The translations under genes were made by a program, and so were the position numbers. This document shows, piece by piece, positions 42,903-52,615 of a DNA stretch of 64,000 nucleotides (positions are counted from its first letter, which is position 1; the number at the start of each line of letters is the position of its first letter). Source of the DNA: Tillus elongatus (lineage: Eukaryota > Arthropoda > Insecta > Coleoptera > Cleridae); assembly GCA_964006375.1 (NCBI GenBank), contig OZ023267.1, positions 26,224,739 to 26,288,738 of the forward strand, in the 5' to 3' direction. Under the pieces are notes generated by a model that worked only from the letters and a program-made list of their open reading frames with translations, was not told the origin of the DNA and ran no database searches.

Positions 42903-43110
42903 CAGCAAAAATGCACCAAAAATAACACGGCTATCGTATAGCCAGTCCTAAAACACTAAGTGAGTAGCGAACGTGTCGCCACCTAGTTCGGAACCAAGTA
43001 CTTGTTGTCACGCCCGCTCCAAATAATACAGAGTATTAAAAATAGAGACGGTATACAACTAACTAACAATTTAAAAAATTGTTAGCCCTGGCTCATTTCT
43101 ACCCCAATTT

Positions 43111-43314
43111 CTAATTGTTGCGAGAATGCATCTAGTCTTACATACTTTGTCCCTATATTGGGGTAGAAATGGGCCAGGGCTAACAATTTTTTAAATTGTT
43201 AGTTAGTTGTATACCGTCTCTATTTTTAATACTCTGTATTATTTGGAGCGGGCGTGACAACAAGTACTTGGTTCCGAACTAGGTGGCGACACGTTCGCTA
43301 CTCACTTAGTGTTT
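43111..43314 (+). repeat. H-repeat, inverted partial unit without hammerhead
   Basis: Runs from CTAATTGTTGCGAG to CTTAGTGTTT in the opposite orientation to the adjoining dimer. Same start point as the partial copy at 40900. Confidence 0.85.
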
Positions 43315-43502
43315 AAGGTAAAGCTTGCTCCAGAAGACCTGGATCAACTTTCGCCCACAAAGGTTATCGACCTCTGTAGGAGGCTGGATTTGATGGGCGA
43401 AATATAGACTTTAGGCGTGAGCCACAATAGACCTTAAGGTCGCGGTGGAGGGCCGATATGGCCCACTCACATACAAACCTAACCTAACCTAGTACTCAGA
43501 AT

Positions 43503-44204
43503 GGATTTGCATCAAATAGAGATCACGACCATCTTGTTTATGTAACTTCTTTGCTTATTTAAACATAATTACACTACCGTTTTGGATGTTATTTAACAGT
43601 ATGTACTGATTTAAAAATTGTTTATGTTTATAAAATTGGGCGGCCTCTGCTTCAGCGAGGTAAATCGACAGCAACAGTGCTTTACGCTGTGTTGCGAAAG
43701 GTAGAAAGGTCTCTACACAATAGAGAGAGACAAATAGTTGTGTTTTCTGTGTTGAGGCAGCCTTTGAAAAAGCAAAAACGTAACTGTATGTGCCTCCAAA
43801 CAGGACAGGGAATCACAAGCTGAATAATCCCCGTGTAATGTTTTTCCTTTTTTAAATCTGAATTTAACACACTTTATGCATGGTAGAGGCAAAAAATATC
43901 CCCCAACTGTATAGCAATTCCTAATCGCTGTGCATTTGTGTGTGTGTATGTGTGGCATTAAATTAAAAGAAAGCTTGGAATATGTAAATGTGGTCATTAA
44001 GTTTGCTGATAATTTACCTGACTAGGAAATTGTAAATGCCAAATACTTACAAAGACGTAAAAATATAATTCAGAGAGCTGTTACATGAGATACAGTCGAC
44101 ATTGCCATTGGCGTAGAAATATATCGATTTTAAAAGGCTGTGTATAAAATGTAACGAAAATTGTGATATAGTAAGGATTGCAGCCTAGGTAAGGGTAGAC
44201 ATGT
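43503..44204. other. non-coding DNA upstream of the PLE remnant
   Basis: May be the degenerate 5' part of the PLE but no motif confirms it. The antisense frames at 43682-43997 are not recognised. Confidence 0.35.
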
Positions 44205-44553
44205 CTGACTCCGTCTTAATAGAATTAAAGATTTTAAGTTAAAACCAAATGTACTCATCTCTTTTGATGTGAAACCGTTGCTCGCCAGCATCACTATCGA
44301 TATAGCTATTTAGTATCTTCGGGATATGCTTCAAGATAACCAGCTATCGGCCATGCAGGTGGAGGAATGTATTAAGTTAACATCACTATGCATATCTGAG
44401 ACTTCCTTTAGAGTTGGCGGGAAGTTCTATCGGCAGACGGAGTGAACCCCAAGGGGAAATCCATTGTCTCCCTTTGCTGCCGAACTCTTCATGAGCCGAT
44501 TTGAGAGTGACTTTGCTGGGGCGGCGAAGTATTTTTCGAGAATATTTTTTGCC
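44205..44553 (+). pseudogene. Penelope-like element reverse transcriptase, first part
   Basis: Plus strand reads KDFKLKPNVLISFDVKPLLA, then SITIDIAI, LRDMLQDNQLSAMQVEECIK and ETSFRVGGKFYRQTE, an in-frame stop, TPRGNPLSPFAAELFMSRFE. These are PLE RT motifs (FDVxSLF, F.VGGKFY.Q..GTPMG.PLSP). A LINE interrupts it at about 44550 and the RT resumes at 46326. Dead. Confidence 0.8.
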
Positions 44554-46325
44554 CTTAGGGATCGTCCGCGTCTTTGCCGCCCCGATAGTACAGCAGCATT
44601 TGGCTTAATGTGCATGCCCTTTGCGTTTTCTACTGCACCCATTCAAAAAACACTGTGCCTTGAACTAGTCTGCACAGAAATTGGTAGGGTGAAGTTTTAT
44701 ATTGCTCTGTCTCGGGTCTAGGCTGTCCGTGGATCAGTTGTCTTTTGCAGTCCAGAGCTTTACACTCGCACAAGATGTGTTGGGCTAATTCCTCCCCCTC
44801 GCCGCAAAGTCTGCATGCCAGGTCCCCTTCAAACCGCCCCGTTTTATGCAGGTGTTCCTTGACGGCCATGTGTCCCGTCAAGAGTCCTGTTATGTTCCTG
44901 AGCTCTCCTCTGCTAAGATTTAGCAGCTCCACAGCTCTCTTTGAACTGGGTTCCTCAATTACTGACATCCCATGTCCGAGCCCTGGAAACTCTTCCCAGT
45001 ACACCTTATGTTCGTTTCTGACCCAGGACTTAACCGATCCCCTGGCAGTAATGTTCGTCACGCTTAGGACCCGTTCTGGCCCCATAAATGGTTCTGCTGA
45101 CCCTATCTTCGCAAGACTCTCAGCTTCTTTATTGCCTTTGACTCCCGAGTGACCCGGCACCCAGATGAGGGTGGCCTTATTTTGCCCAGCCAGGTCGCTC
45201 GTCTCGTCTCGGCATTCACTTACCAGCCTGGAATTTACCCGTGGGCTACTTAGCGCTTTAAGTGCTGCCTGGCTGCCTGTGGCTATGAGGATCCGGTTGT
45301 TGGTGTAGCCACTCCTCTTTTTTTCTCGCACGCAGTGCAGGATGGCGTACACTTCGGCCTGAAAGACGGTTGCATGAGCTCCGAGAGAAATACTGTGACT
45401 TACCCGCGGTCTATCCGAATACACGCGGGGCACGCTCCCCACCGGATCCGTCCGTGAATCAGACGAGCGCGTCCCGTGGTAGGCCCGGCGTCTCCCCCCG
45501 CCATGCCTCGCAGTCGGGGATTACCACTCTAGACTTGTTATCGCGAAGTCTGGCCTCATTTCAAGCATGGGCTCCCTCACGATCACCTGAATTTTGCAGT
45601 GCCCCCTGCAGCCTGGGTTGGTCTTCAGTCTATCATTGCAGCCTAGTACGTATAGTCCTAGCCTGGCCACCCCATGATAACCAAGTGTAGGGGGGGGGGG
45701 CAGATCCAGCTGCACCTCCATGGAGGCTGTTGGAGTTGAATTCATGGACCCTGCGATGCCGAGAAAAGCCAACCTTTGGATCTTGCCTACTTTTTGTTTG
45801 GCACTGGATTGTGTCACCTTGGGCCACCAGACCAGTACCGCGTATCTTAGCGATGGTCCGACCACCATTTTGTAGAGCCAGTGGGCCATACTAGTCCCCA
45901 CTTTTTCCATATAGCCGCCTAGTGACGGCTAGGGTCATAACTGCCATGCGCTATATTTTTTCAACGTGACCATTCCAGGTTAGCTTAGAGTCCAGTACGA
46001 CCCCAAGATATTTTACCTCCCTGGCCATTGGGATGTTTCTACCGTATACAGTGAGGGTTCTGTAGCCCTCCCACTTCCTCCTCCTCGTAAACGGTATGAC
46101 GGTTGCTTTCTCGGGGCTTACCCCGAGCCCTTAGCCAACCGTCCATCTTTCCACCACTTTCAGTGCTGTCTGCATGTGCTCCCACACAGACTGTGTAAGT
46201 TTTGCTCGGACTATGATGACAATGTCGTCCGCATATCCCTGTACCTGGTACCCCCCTCCCGAGTGGCTCCCTAGCAGGCCGTCCACGACTAGGCACCAGA
46301 GCAGGGGAGACACTAGGGTATGGTT
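44550..46325 (-). mobile_element. 5'-truncated LINE inserted in the PLE reverse transcriptase
   Basis: Minus-strand RT end with the catalytic box QGYADDIVIIV (about 46240), VKYLGVVLDSKLTW (about 45990), a 129-residue frame at 45521-45910, and an RNase H/C-terminal frame at 44630-45442 (ILIATGSQAALKALSS, LIWVPGHSGVKGNKEAESL, CRLCGEGEELAQHILCEC). Both flanks repeat PLE coding text (44530-44553 'tatttttcgagaatatttt' and 46330-46350 'tatttcgataatattttt'), an imperfect target duplication of about 21-24 bp at the PLE catalytic motif. Confidence 0.85.
44630..45442 (-). pseudogene. LINE RNase H and zinc-knuckle-like C-terminus (open 270-codon frame)
   Basis: RNase H text with the first Asp region degraded (VYSDRPRVSHS), the FQAEVYAIL helix, ATGSQAALKAL where ATDSQAA is usual (catalytic Asp to Gly), and LIWVPGHSGVKGN. 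The C-terminal Cys-rich motif CRLCGEGEELAQHILC precedes the end. It stays open but has lost a catalytic residue and its upstream RT. Confidence 0.8.
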
Positions 46326-47280
46326 GAGATATTTCGATAATATTTTTGCCATAGTTGACCTCAGTAAAGATAGCATCAATAATTCTGCTAATAAGTTAAA
46401 CAATAGATTCCCTTCAATCAAGTTTACTTACAAAATGAAAAAAAAAACGGACCAGTTACTGGATACTTTGGCATTAAAAATATCGATAGGTTAGAATTTG
46501 ACATTTATAGGAAATAAACCTTTACAAACCGCTGCATATCATCAGATGAAAATCATCCTTTCGGTCACAAAATCTCGAGTTTGAGCTTTCTTGTTCAGAG
46601 GTTATTCAGTTTTCCTTTGAGTAGTAAGCGATACAGTCAGAGGTGAACAAATTTATAGGTATTACCATTTGTAACGGTTTCTCTCCAGAAATTGTGTATA
46701 GATTAGTTACTAATCATAGGTGGAAAATGTCAATGAGGAATATTACGACATTAAAGCCTAAATCCGATGAGCCACCCAAAAAGTTCGCTGTACTTCTTTT
46801 CTATCCTTTTCTAACGAAAAGATTAGAGAAAATATTTAAAGATAACGACTTGTTAATAAAGCTGATAATTTGAAGAACCTTTTGGGTGAGTCAAAGGATA
46901 CTATTGACTTCCGACAAAAATCGGGAATTTATCAAATATCTTAATAATTGAGAGATAATCTATATTGGGCAAATGCGAAGACCAATAGCAACAAGAATCA
47001 AAGAACACAGAGCTCATTTGAGATTCAATAGAGCAGAAAAATATATGATTGACTCGGGACATACATAAGGTAGACGATAGTAATCTTAAGTTGTTGGAGA
47101 CAACCGCGGATTATCGCAAGTTAGATAGATGCTTTGGAAAGTTTGGAAATCCGCAAAATGAATCCACAGAATTTGATGAAGTCAGACATGGGTGTCGCCA
47201 ATTTAGCACTTTTTGAAATAGCGCAAAATAATACATGGTTGCATTCAACATCGACACAACCGGTTGGGCGTATCCACTGA
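46326..47280 (+). pseudogene. Penelope-like element: RT catalytic region to GIY-YIG endonuclease (broken)
   Basis: Resumes with RYFDNIFAIV (46327-46356), equivalent to the PLE RYVDDIFAIV catalytic box but with the Asp pair changed (D-N). It continues to TDQLLDTLALKIS, a stop, then the frame 46643-46873 (PPKKFAVLLFYPFLTKRLEK). The GIY-YIG domain is at about 46915-47220: KSGIYQIS, then in another frame IYIGQMRRPIATRIKEHRAH, and a C-terminus MGVANLALFEIAQNN up to a stop at 47278-47280. GIY-YIG is the integration endonuclease of PLEs. Several stops and shifts kill the copy. Confidence 0.85.
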
Positions 47281-47304
47281 CACAAAAATATTCCTAGAAC
47301 TACG

Positions 47305-47455
47305 TCACCCGGTGTTGCATCATCCTGTGCTGACGTATATTACATTGCATCATACGGCGCTCCATCCTCCGGACTTTCATCGTCCGATATTGCATCATCT
47401 GGTATTGCATCATCATCCGGTATTGCATACTCATCCGGTATTACATCATTTTTCG
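47305..47455 (+). repeat. degenerate short tandem repeat in the PLE 3' region
   Basis: About seven imperfect repeats of 'catc(cat)ccggtattg', e.g. CATCATCCGGTATTGCAT at 47408-47425, between the PLE stop codon and the hammerhead-like motif. Confidence 0.7.
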
Positions 47456-47496
47456 TGTATCGTTTGGGTATATAAATAGAATAGTTTTGCCCATAC

Positions 47497-47545
47497 AGTA
47501 CTGATGAAGACAACTTCGTTGTCGAAATACGTATCTAGCGCATAA
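47497..47545 (+). ncRNA. hammerhead-like motif at the 3' end of the PLE
   Basis: CTGATGA (47501-47507), a bulged A, stem II GACAA-CTTCG-TTGTC (47509-47523), GAA (47524-47526) and the palindromic stem III ATACGTAT (47527-47534) followed by C at 47535. Stem I is almost lost (2 bp) and the extra A at position 10.1 is unusual. The layout matches the H-repeat ribozyme and the PLE context is the one in which hammerheads are known. Probably inactive. Confidence 0.45.
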
Positions 47546-47616
47546 CTCTCTGTTATTATTTTTGTGACTTTTGAAGTGATTCTGCTTTTTGTGTCAAATA
47601 AATTTCTAGTGACATT

Positions 47617-48541
47617 TTGTCAGTAATTAAAGAGTCGCGGTTCATGCTAGAAAAAAATTTGCGTTTATAAAGAAGAGCGCCGATTATTGGCGTCTCTACT
47701 ACAATATAATTTTAAAATAAGAATAATGTGTTTCTGGAAATGCATTTTCAGCAGCTTCCCTTCCTGTTGTTGGTAAAGTTACGGCCCTGGTTCCCATCTA
47801 AGGACAGCGACAGTTTTGCGAATGTTGGTCTAAAGCCTGCGGATTTCATATTGAGCTTATTTTAACGATTCTGCCAGTTACAGCCGCAAGTACAAAGCTC
47901 CACTGGAATTAGTCTCTATCAAATCTCTATTATAATGACGCCAACGGTTTATGCTGATTATGTCAGACTCACTCCCTGCTATTACTCTTTCATGTCAAAT
48001 TGGATTATTTCGAATTTTCGTGATGAATGTTCAATAAGGTTGATATTATTATACGATATAATAATGTCATTATTGGCTCGAATCAATTCCGACTGTAATT
48101 TCTACCTATTACTTAATTGGTTGTCCATTATCTATATTACTAACTAATATCAGTATAATGTACATTACTGGCAATTAATTAATTGACAAATAATAACATT
48201 AGTGTGATTGTATAAAAGATGAATGAAATATTATGTACCTTGCCAAACAACATTTTGTGTAACAGGCCCTGTGGCTAAAATCTAATTAAAATGTGTATGC
48301 AGGTGTAGCATGTGAATTTTGAAACATTAGGAGAATTGAAATGAGTTAACAATAAAATCTTAAATTTAACAACTTATTAAACACATGCCACGTAATACTT
48401 TTTTCTCGAGAAGCCGTACTTGTTTCAGAATCTTCGTTAGGAAATTACTTAATGTAACATTTTACAACCGGTCACCCTCCAATGAATAATAGACGGTTCC
48501 AAGTCTCAAATGCTAACGTGACTGTTGGCTACATATCCAAA
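47617..48541. other. AT-rich non-coding DNA
   Basis: Nothing recognised. A 70-residue frame at 47935-48147 has no family resemblance. Confidence 0.4.
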
Positions 48542-48797
48542 TTTTCAAAAGGGGTCTACTTTAAATAAATTTTCAAAAGGGGTCTACTTTAAATAAATTT
48601 TCAAAAGGGGTCTACTTTAAATAAATTTTCAAAGGGGGTCTACTTTAAATGAATTTTCAAAAGGGGTCCACTTTAAATAAATTTTCAAAAGGGGTCTGCT
48701 TTAAATAAATTTTCAAAAGGGGTCTACTTTTAATAAATTTTCAAAAGAGGTCTACTTTAAATAAATTTTCAAAAGGGGTCTACTTTAAATAAATTTT
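48542..48797. repeat. 28-bp minisatellite, nine units
   Basis: Unit TTTTCAAAAGGGGTCTACTT plus TAAATAAA, repeated with an exact 28-bp period from 48542, with one to two substitutions in a few units and a partial tenth unit. Confidence 0.95.
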
Positions 48798-49069
48798 CTG
48801 CAAAGATTATAATTGAAAGTGACCATTGTTAAGGAAACTTCAAAAGCATGCTGATCTCTATTTTCAAAACTTTTTAATATAAAAATCTCACCCCTATCGT
48901 TATACCTCTTCAAGGCTACTTTTTCAAAATTTTGAAATTGGATGGTGTGTTGTGTGATACATCTTTTTAAAGCTAATCCAATTCTCTATTAAGCATAACC
49001 AATTTTTTTGTAGGAATAAAATAACGCTAGTAATAATATTTTTATTATCAATAACATATAAAGAATTAC

Positions 49070-49440
49070 CTAGTTCAGTCTTATCTAATCGAATGTTCGA
49101 AATGCCCGCCTTCTTGTGCTTGACAATATCCTAAACGGCCAACAAATTCTTGTTGGACTCTATCTATAATCTCTGGAGAAATGTTGGTACATTCAGTTCT
49201 AATTCTTGTTTTAATTCGTCGATACTATCTGATTTACTTTGGAACACCACATTCTTTAAATGACTCCACAGAAAAAAAATCTAAGGGAGTTAGGTCATGT
49301 GAGCTTGCTGGTCACTCGATTGCACCACGCCAATTCACCTGTTGGGAAATTGTTGATTCAGATACTGTCAAAAATTAACGTCATAATGCGCGGGGGCACC
49401 ATCTTGTTGATACCCCAAGTCACTCTTACTTACTGCTACA
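49070..49440 (-). pseudogene. DD41D-type transposase, C-terminal fragment of another lineage
   Basis: Minus strand: YQQDGAPAHYDVNF, QYLNQQFPN, a short disrupted catalytic stretch, LPLDFF, IDELKTRIRTECTNI-like text, ISPEIIDRVQQEFVGRLGYC and GGHFEHSIR. The second-Asp box and the C-terminus match the A-family organisation. Only the 3' third is present and it is shifted several times. Confidence 0.7.
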
Positions 49441-49496
49441 CTAAATCTTACCACATTAGGACTATAGACATATTGAGCTAAGTTGTGTGTGTATTT

Positions 49497-49822
49497 TGTT
49501 TCTTTAACGTCGGCCTATTAAGGCGACTATGGCCAATCACCGACGCCGGGGAGCAGTTTCACCTCACCATCCTGCAAATTCTGCCAAACCCTGCCTTTCT
49601 GTAAAGAGGGTAGGGATCACTAACGTGCCCAACATCGCATGGACATGAGAGAGACGGCTTTACGCCCCCTCCAAAGGGCGGAAAGTGCCGCCCTTCAACT
49701 TGCTCAAATACAATGCCAGATCCTCGGTTGATGTTAATGTATTACAGTTTGTACCGAAAAAGTGAAAGGAAACTCTGGGATTGAACCCAGTACCCTTCGA
49801 TTTAAAGGGGAGCTTAGTCCTT
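49497..49822 (-). mobile_element. tRNA-headed SINE, copy 2
   Basis: Collinear with 19883-20234: box B-like GGGTTCAATCCC, then the same body (e.g. 'ggggcgtaaagcc', 'gcgatgttgggcacgttag') and 'gacgttaaag' end. The tRNA-like 5' head is more damaged than in copy 1. Confidence 0.82.
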
Positions 49823-49929
49823 AGCATATGTTTTGTTTCATTTATACCACACGTGTGTTTTCCTTATTATGTAAGTTTGTACGGGGGGTTTAATACGTAG
49901 GTTACGCTTAACTTGTGGGCGTAACTTAA

Positions 49930-50367
49930 AAATGTCTGGACGCAGCAAGTGCGTTATGGTAGGGAATTTTCTTTAAAATGTTTTTAATAGCAAATATGTT
50001 TCTGTGATGAAAGCAGGCATCAAACTTGGTTGCCTATATAGTAGAAACAATGTACCACATTTCATCGAAATAACTTTGATGTTTGAAAATATATAAACAT
50101 TTTTCAAAAGTCTGGATGCAGCAAGTGTGTTATGGACATGAATTTCCATAAAAATGTTTTTAATAGCAAATGCTAGCAGGCATTAATTTGATTACCGGTA
50201 TAGCCCATGTAGTAGAAACAATGTACTATACTTTATCAAAATTATTTATGGTTTGAAAACATACAAATATTTTCCGAAAAATAACTTGAAAGTTGGTTTC
50301 CTAACCAACAAAGCGTATGTTAATAGCACATTGAGTTATTAACATTTGAAGGATCTAATAAAAATTC
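49930..50367. repeat. R-family terminal units, left of the fold-back element
   Basis: Two starts of the terminal unit (GGACGCAGCAAGTGCGTTAT at 49933 and GGATGCAGCAAGTGTGTTAT at 50112). The second is cut at 50367 by the fold-back element and continues at 51158 ('aaaaatttgctaccaaagcg'). Confidence 0.75.
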
Positions 50368-51157
50368 GGTAAATTTGCAGATTAGCTCCCGAACGCTTTC
50401 CAAAAAATTGTTTTTAGAAACATTACTAAGACCCCCCCTGAGTGCACAAACCAGAAGAAAAATTTCTTGCTCACACCCCCCAAGGAAGTTACGGGATTGG
50501 GAGTGAATAGGGGTGCTGGGTGGGTAGGCAGTAAAAAAGAATGCGAACAAAACTGCTTGAAAACTGTATATTTGAAGCTTTATCCCCATTAAACCCTGCC
50601 TACCCTGCACAGCACCCCTATTCGTCTCCAGGTTAAGTAACTTTCTTGGGGGGTATGAACAAGAAGTTTTTCTTGTGGTTTATGCAACGAGGGTGGTTGT
50701 ATGCACACGAGGGGGAAAGGAAAATTCCTAAGACGAAGCAGACCCCCCGGTTCGACTGACTGGGGGGGGGGTGCTTCGTCGTGGGCATTTTCCTTCCGCC
50801 TTCGCGTGTATACAACCACCCTCGTTGCATAGACCACAAGAAAATTGTCGTGTTCATACCCGCCAAGGAAGTTACGGCACCTGGGGGAATAGGGGTGCTG
50901 TGACGGGTAGGCACGGCTTAAGGGGGATATGGATTCAAGTTGTGAAAAAGACAGCCTTTAAGCCCGTTTTATTCGCATTTTCTGCTCATATTTCCTTTCT
51001 ACTACCTGCCCCGCCCAGCACCCCTACTCACTCCTGGTCCCGTAACTTCCTTCGGGGAAAGACAATTTTCTTGGGGTTTATGGATCCAGGGGGCCCTAGG
51101 CAGGTTTCTGAAAACAGTTTTTTGAAAAGCGCTCGGGAGCTAATCTGCAAATTTACC
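50368..51157. mobile_element. fold-back transposable element
   Basis: A 790-bp sequence that is inverted-repeat almost throughout: it begins GGTAAATTTGCAGATTAGCT and ends with the complement. The inner arms (50634-50750 and about 50770-50900) also pair, around a centre near 50755. It is inserted in an R-family unit with an imperfect 8-9 bp duplication ('aaaaattc' / 'aaaaattt'). That size is typical of hAT/Mutator/fold-back elements. No transposase is present; it must rely on one in trans. Confidence 0.82.
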
Positions 51158-51851
51158 AAAAATTTGCTACCAAAGCGCACTTACTGCGTCTAGATTTTTT
51201 TCTTACAAACATGCATCATATTTCAATAAAAAATGCAAAAATGCATAAACGAATTTGTTCTACGAAAATTAGCTAAAAATTATAGACCGTTAAACAATAA
51301 ACTTCACTAAACCTACAGCGAAAGCATCAACTTAACTAAACCGACAGCCAAAGCATCAGAGAATGGGTCCATTTGAAATGAATTTTCTGGAAATATTTTA
51401 GTAAAATGAAGGGCAATGACGGTTGAATCTGAAACTTAAGGGTTCGCTTAACACTCTCCTTGCAACATTTTATTTCCACAGTCCGTATTTGTTTCACGTT
51501 CTTTGCCTAAACATTGCCAATTTTGACGTTTCAAATTGCGAGTTTGACGTTTTGAGGAAAACTCCAAAATTTGTTTCTTTAACAGCCCATAACATCGTTG
51601 TCTTTATAGCTAGATACTTACTTACTTTTGGCACAGGCTTTACTCTTTATAATATAAACAAGCGTACCGAATTTGGTTGCCATTCCTTTGTTATTTCCGG
51701 AGATATAATTTTTTTTTAGAAAGAAAACACAAAAATTCCCGGGAAAACCGGGTCCGATTTTCCTGGCTAACGACCTTGTCCAATCCACTTTCAAACAGAA
51801 GGTACTCACCAATTTGATCAAGATCGGTCCATTATTTTTTGAGTTATCAGT

Positions 51852-51921
<70 letters not shown>

Positions 51922-51960
51922 TCTCCTCATTAGCTTATTTAAAAAAAAAATCGCTAAAAG
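51158..51960. repeat. R-family repeat, right of the fold-back element
   Basis: End of the terminal unit (GCGCACTTACTGCGTC), 'agaatgggtccatttgaaatg', 'agtaaaatgaagggcaatga', paired 'gacgttt' boxes, 'gattttcctggctaacgac', then (TA)n and an arm. Confidence 0.72.
51856..51919. repeat. (TA)n array
   Basis: About 64 bp of TA, the shortest of the long arrays in the window. Confidence 0.95.
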
Positions 51961-52615
51961 CAATGGGAAACCTATAGCTGGAGAAATAACTTAGCTAAAG
52001 CGACAAAAATATGAAATTTTGATGAAGTAAGAGGACAGCTAATCAGGTAGACATACTAAATGACCGTCTTCTGCAATCTCATTTTTTAGCCTATGGTTTA
52101 ATATCATATCAAACGAGTAGCCCACCTGGTAGCACTGTTACGAAAAAGGCATGGATTATAATAATTACAGTCATAACGAAGTGAGCTGGTAGCGATCAAT
52201 AATTTCATTAAATCCTCGCTTAAGGACAGGAGTCCATCAGGAATAATTGTATCGCAATGTCGGTTTGAAATAGCCAGGCAAAAACCACTTTACCCAAATT
52301 GGCTGCAGATGTCATGACTATGTAATGACGTCCTCCCCTTCGCCCCCTCTTAACGCCATGTTCGTCTCACGCTCACACCACTCAGGCCCATTAAATCTCC
52401 GGAGTTAATACAAAATGCATTTGTTGTTGTTCCATTATGTAAATGAAAACTCAAACCACTCTAGCACCGACAAACGCGCTCCATCACAGACATAATGCAT
52501 TTCCCGAATTTATAAAAATACTTTTATATACTATTATTTACAATTTGCTATCAATTTTATAATGCCCAAAGTGCTGCGTTCCGTATTCTATGTTGTATAT
52601 CAGGTATAGGCAACC
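51961..52615. other. unassigned DNA
   Basis: Less repetitive, with a GC-richer patch at about 52325-52480. No gene recognised. Confidence 0.4.

Larger units (their letters stand above)
42513..43108 (-). mobile_element. H-repeat tandem dimer (two hammerhead units, head to tail)
   Basis: Two copies with a period of 306 bp (GTAAGACTAGATGC at 42512 and 42818), differing by one base that I could find over about 290 bp. Together with the inverted partial unit at 43111-43314 they form one 802-bp insertion in the LINE, flanked by the perfect 13-bp repeat AAGGTAAAGCTTG (42500-42512 and 43315-43327). No open frame. Confidence 0.9.
41113..43406 (+). pseudogene. LINE RT C-terminus plus RNase H protein (I/Jockey-group), interrupted
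   Basis: The first frame (41127-42251) carries KYLGVILDKKLNWDIQ (end of RT), VARWTTYRLKQ, RNase H WYSDGSKTNLRVGAGAYWG, the QAEVYAIEM segment, IKIYADSQAAIKALGS and VSLVWIPGHSDYDGN with its catalytic-type acidic residues visible. A frameshift near 42210 moves to a second frame (YWQNLPGLAHSKSF, CRLCMENEETAEHVLCYC). The coding text is then split by the 13-bp-duplicated insertion and resumes as LAPEDLDQLSPTKVIDLC to a stop near 43406. The N-terminal endonuclease and most RT motifs are missing. Confidence 0.88.
41101..43502 (+). mobile_element. 5'-truncated LINE with 12-bp target duplication
   Basis: The LINE body is 41113-43490, flanked by the perfect direct repeat AGTACTCAGAAT (41101-41112 and 43491-43502). 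It is inserted at the edge of an H-repeat. Its 3' end is a short telomere-like tail, AACCTAACCTAACCTA, rather than poly(A). It is itself invaded at 42513-43314 by a hammerhead-bearing block. Confidence 0.9.

Noticed and set aside
50589..51193. Overlapping frames on both strands in the fold-back element
   Set aside because: They arise from the inverted GC-richer arms and show no protein family.
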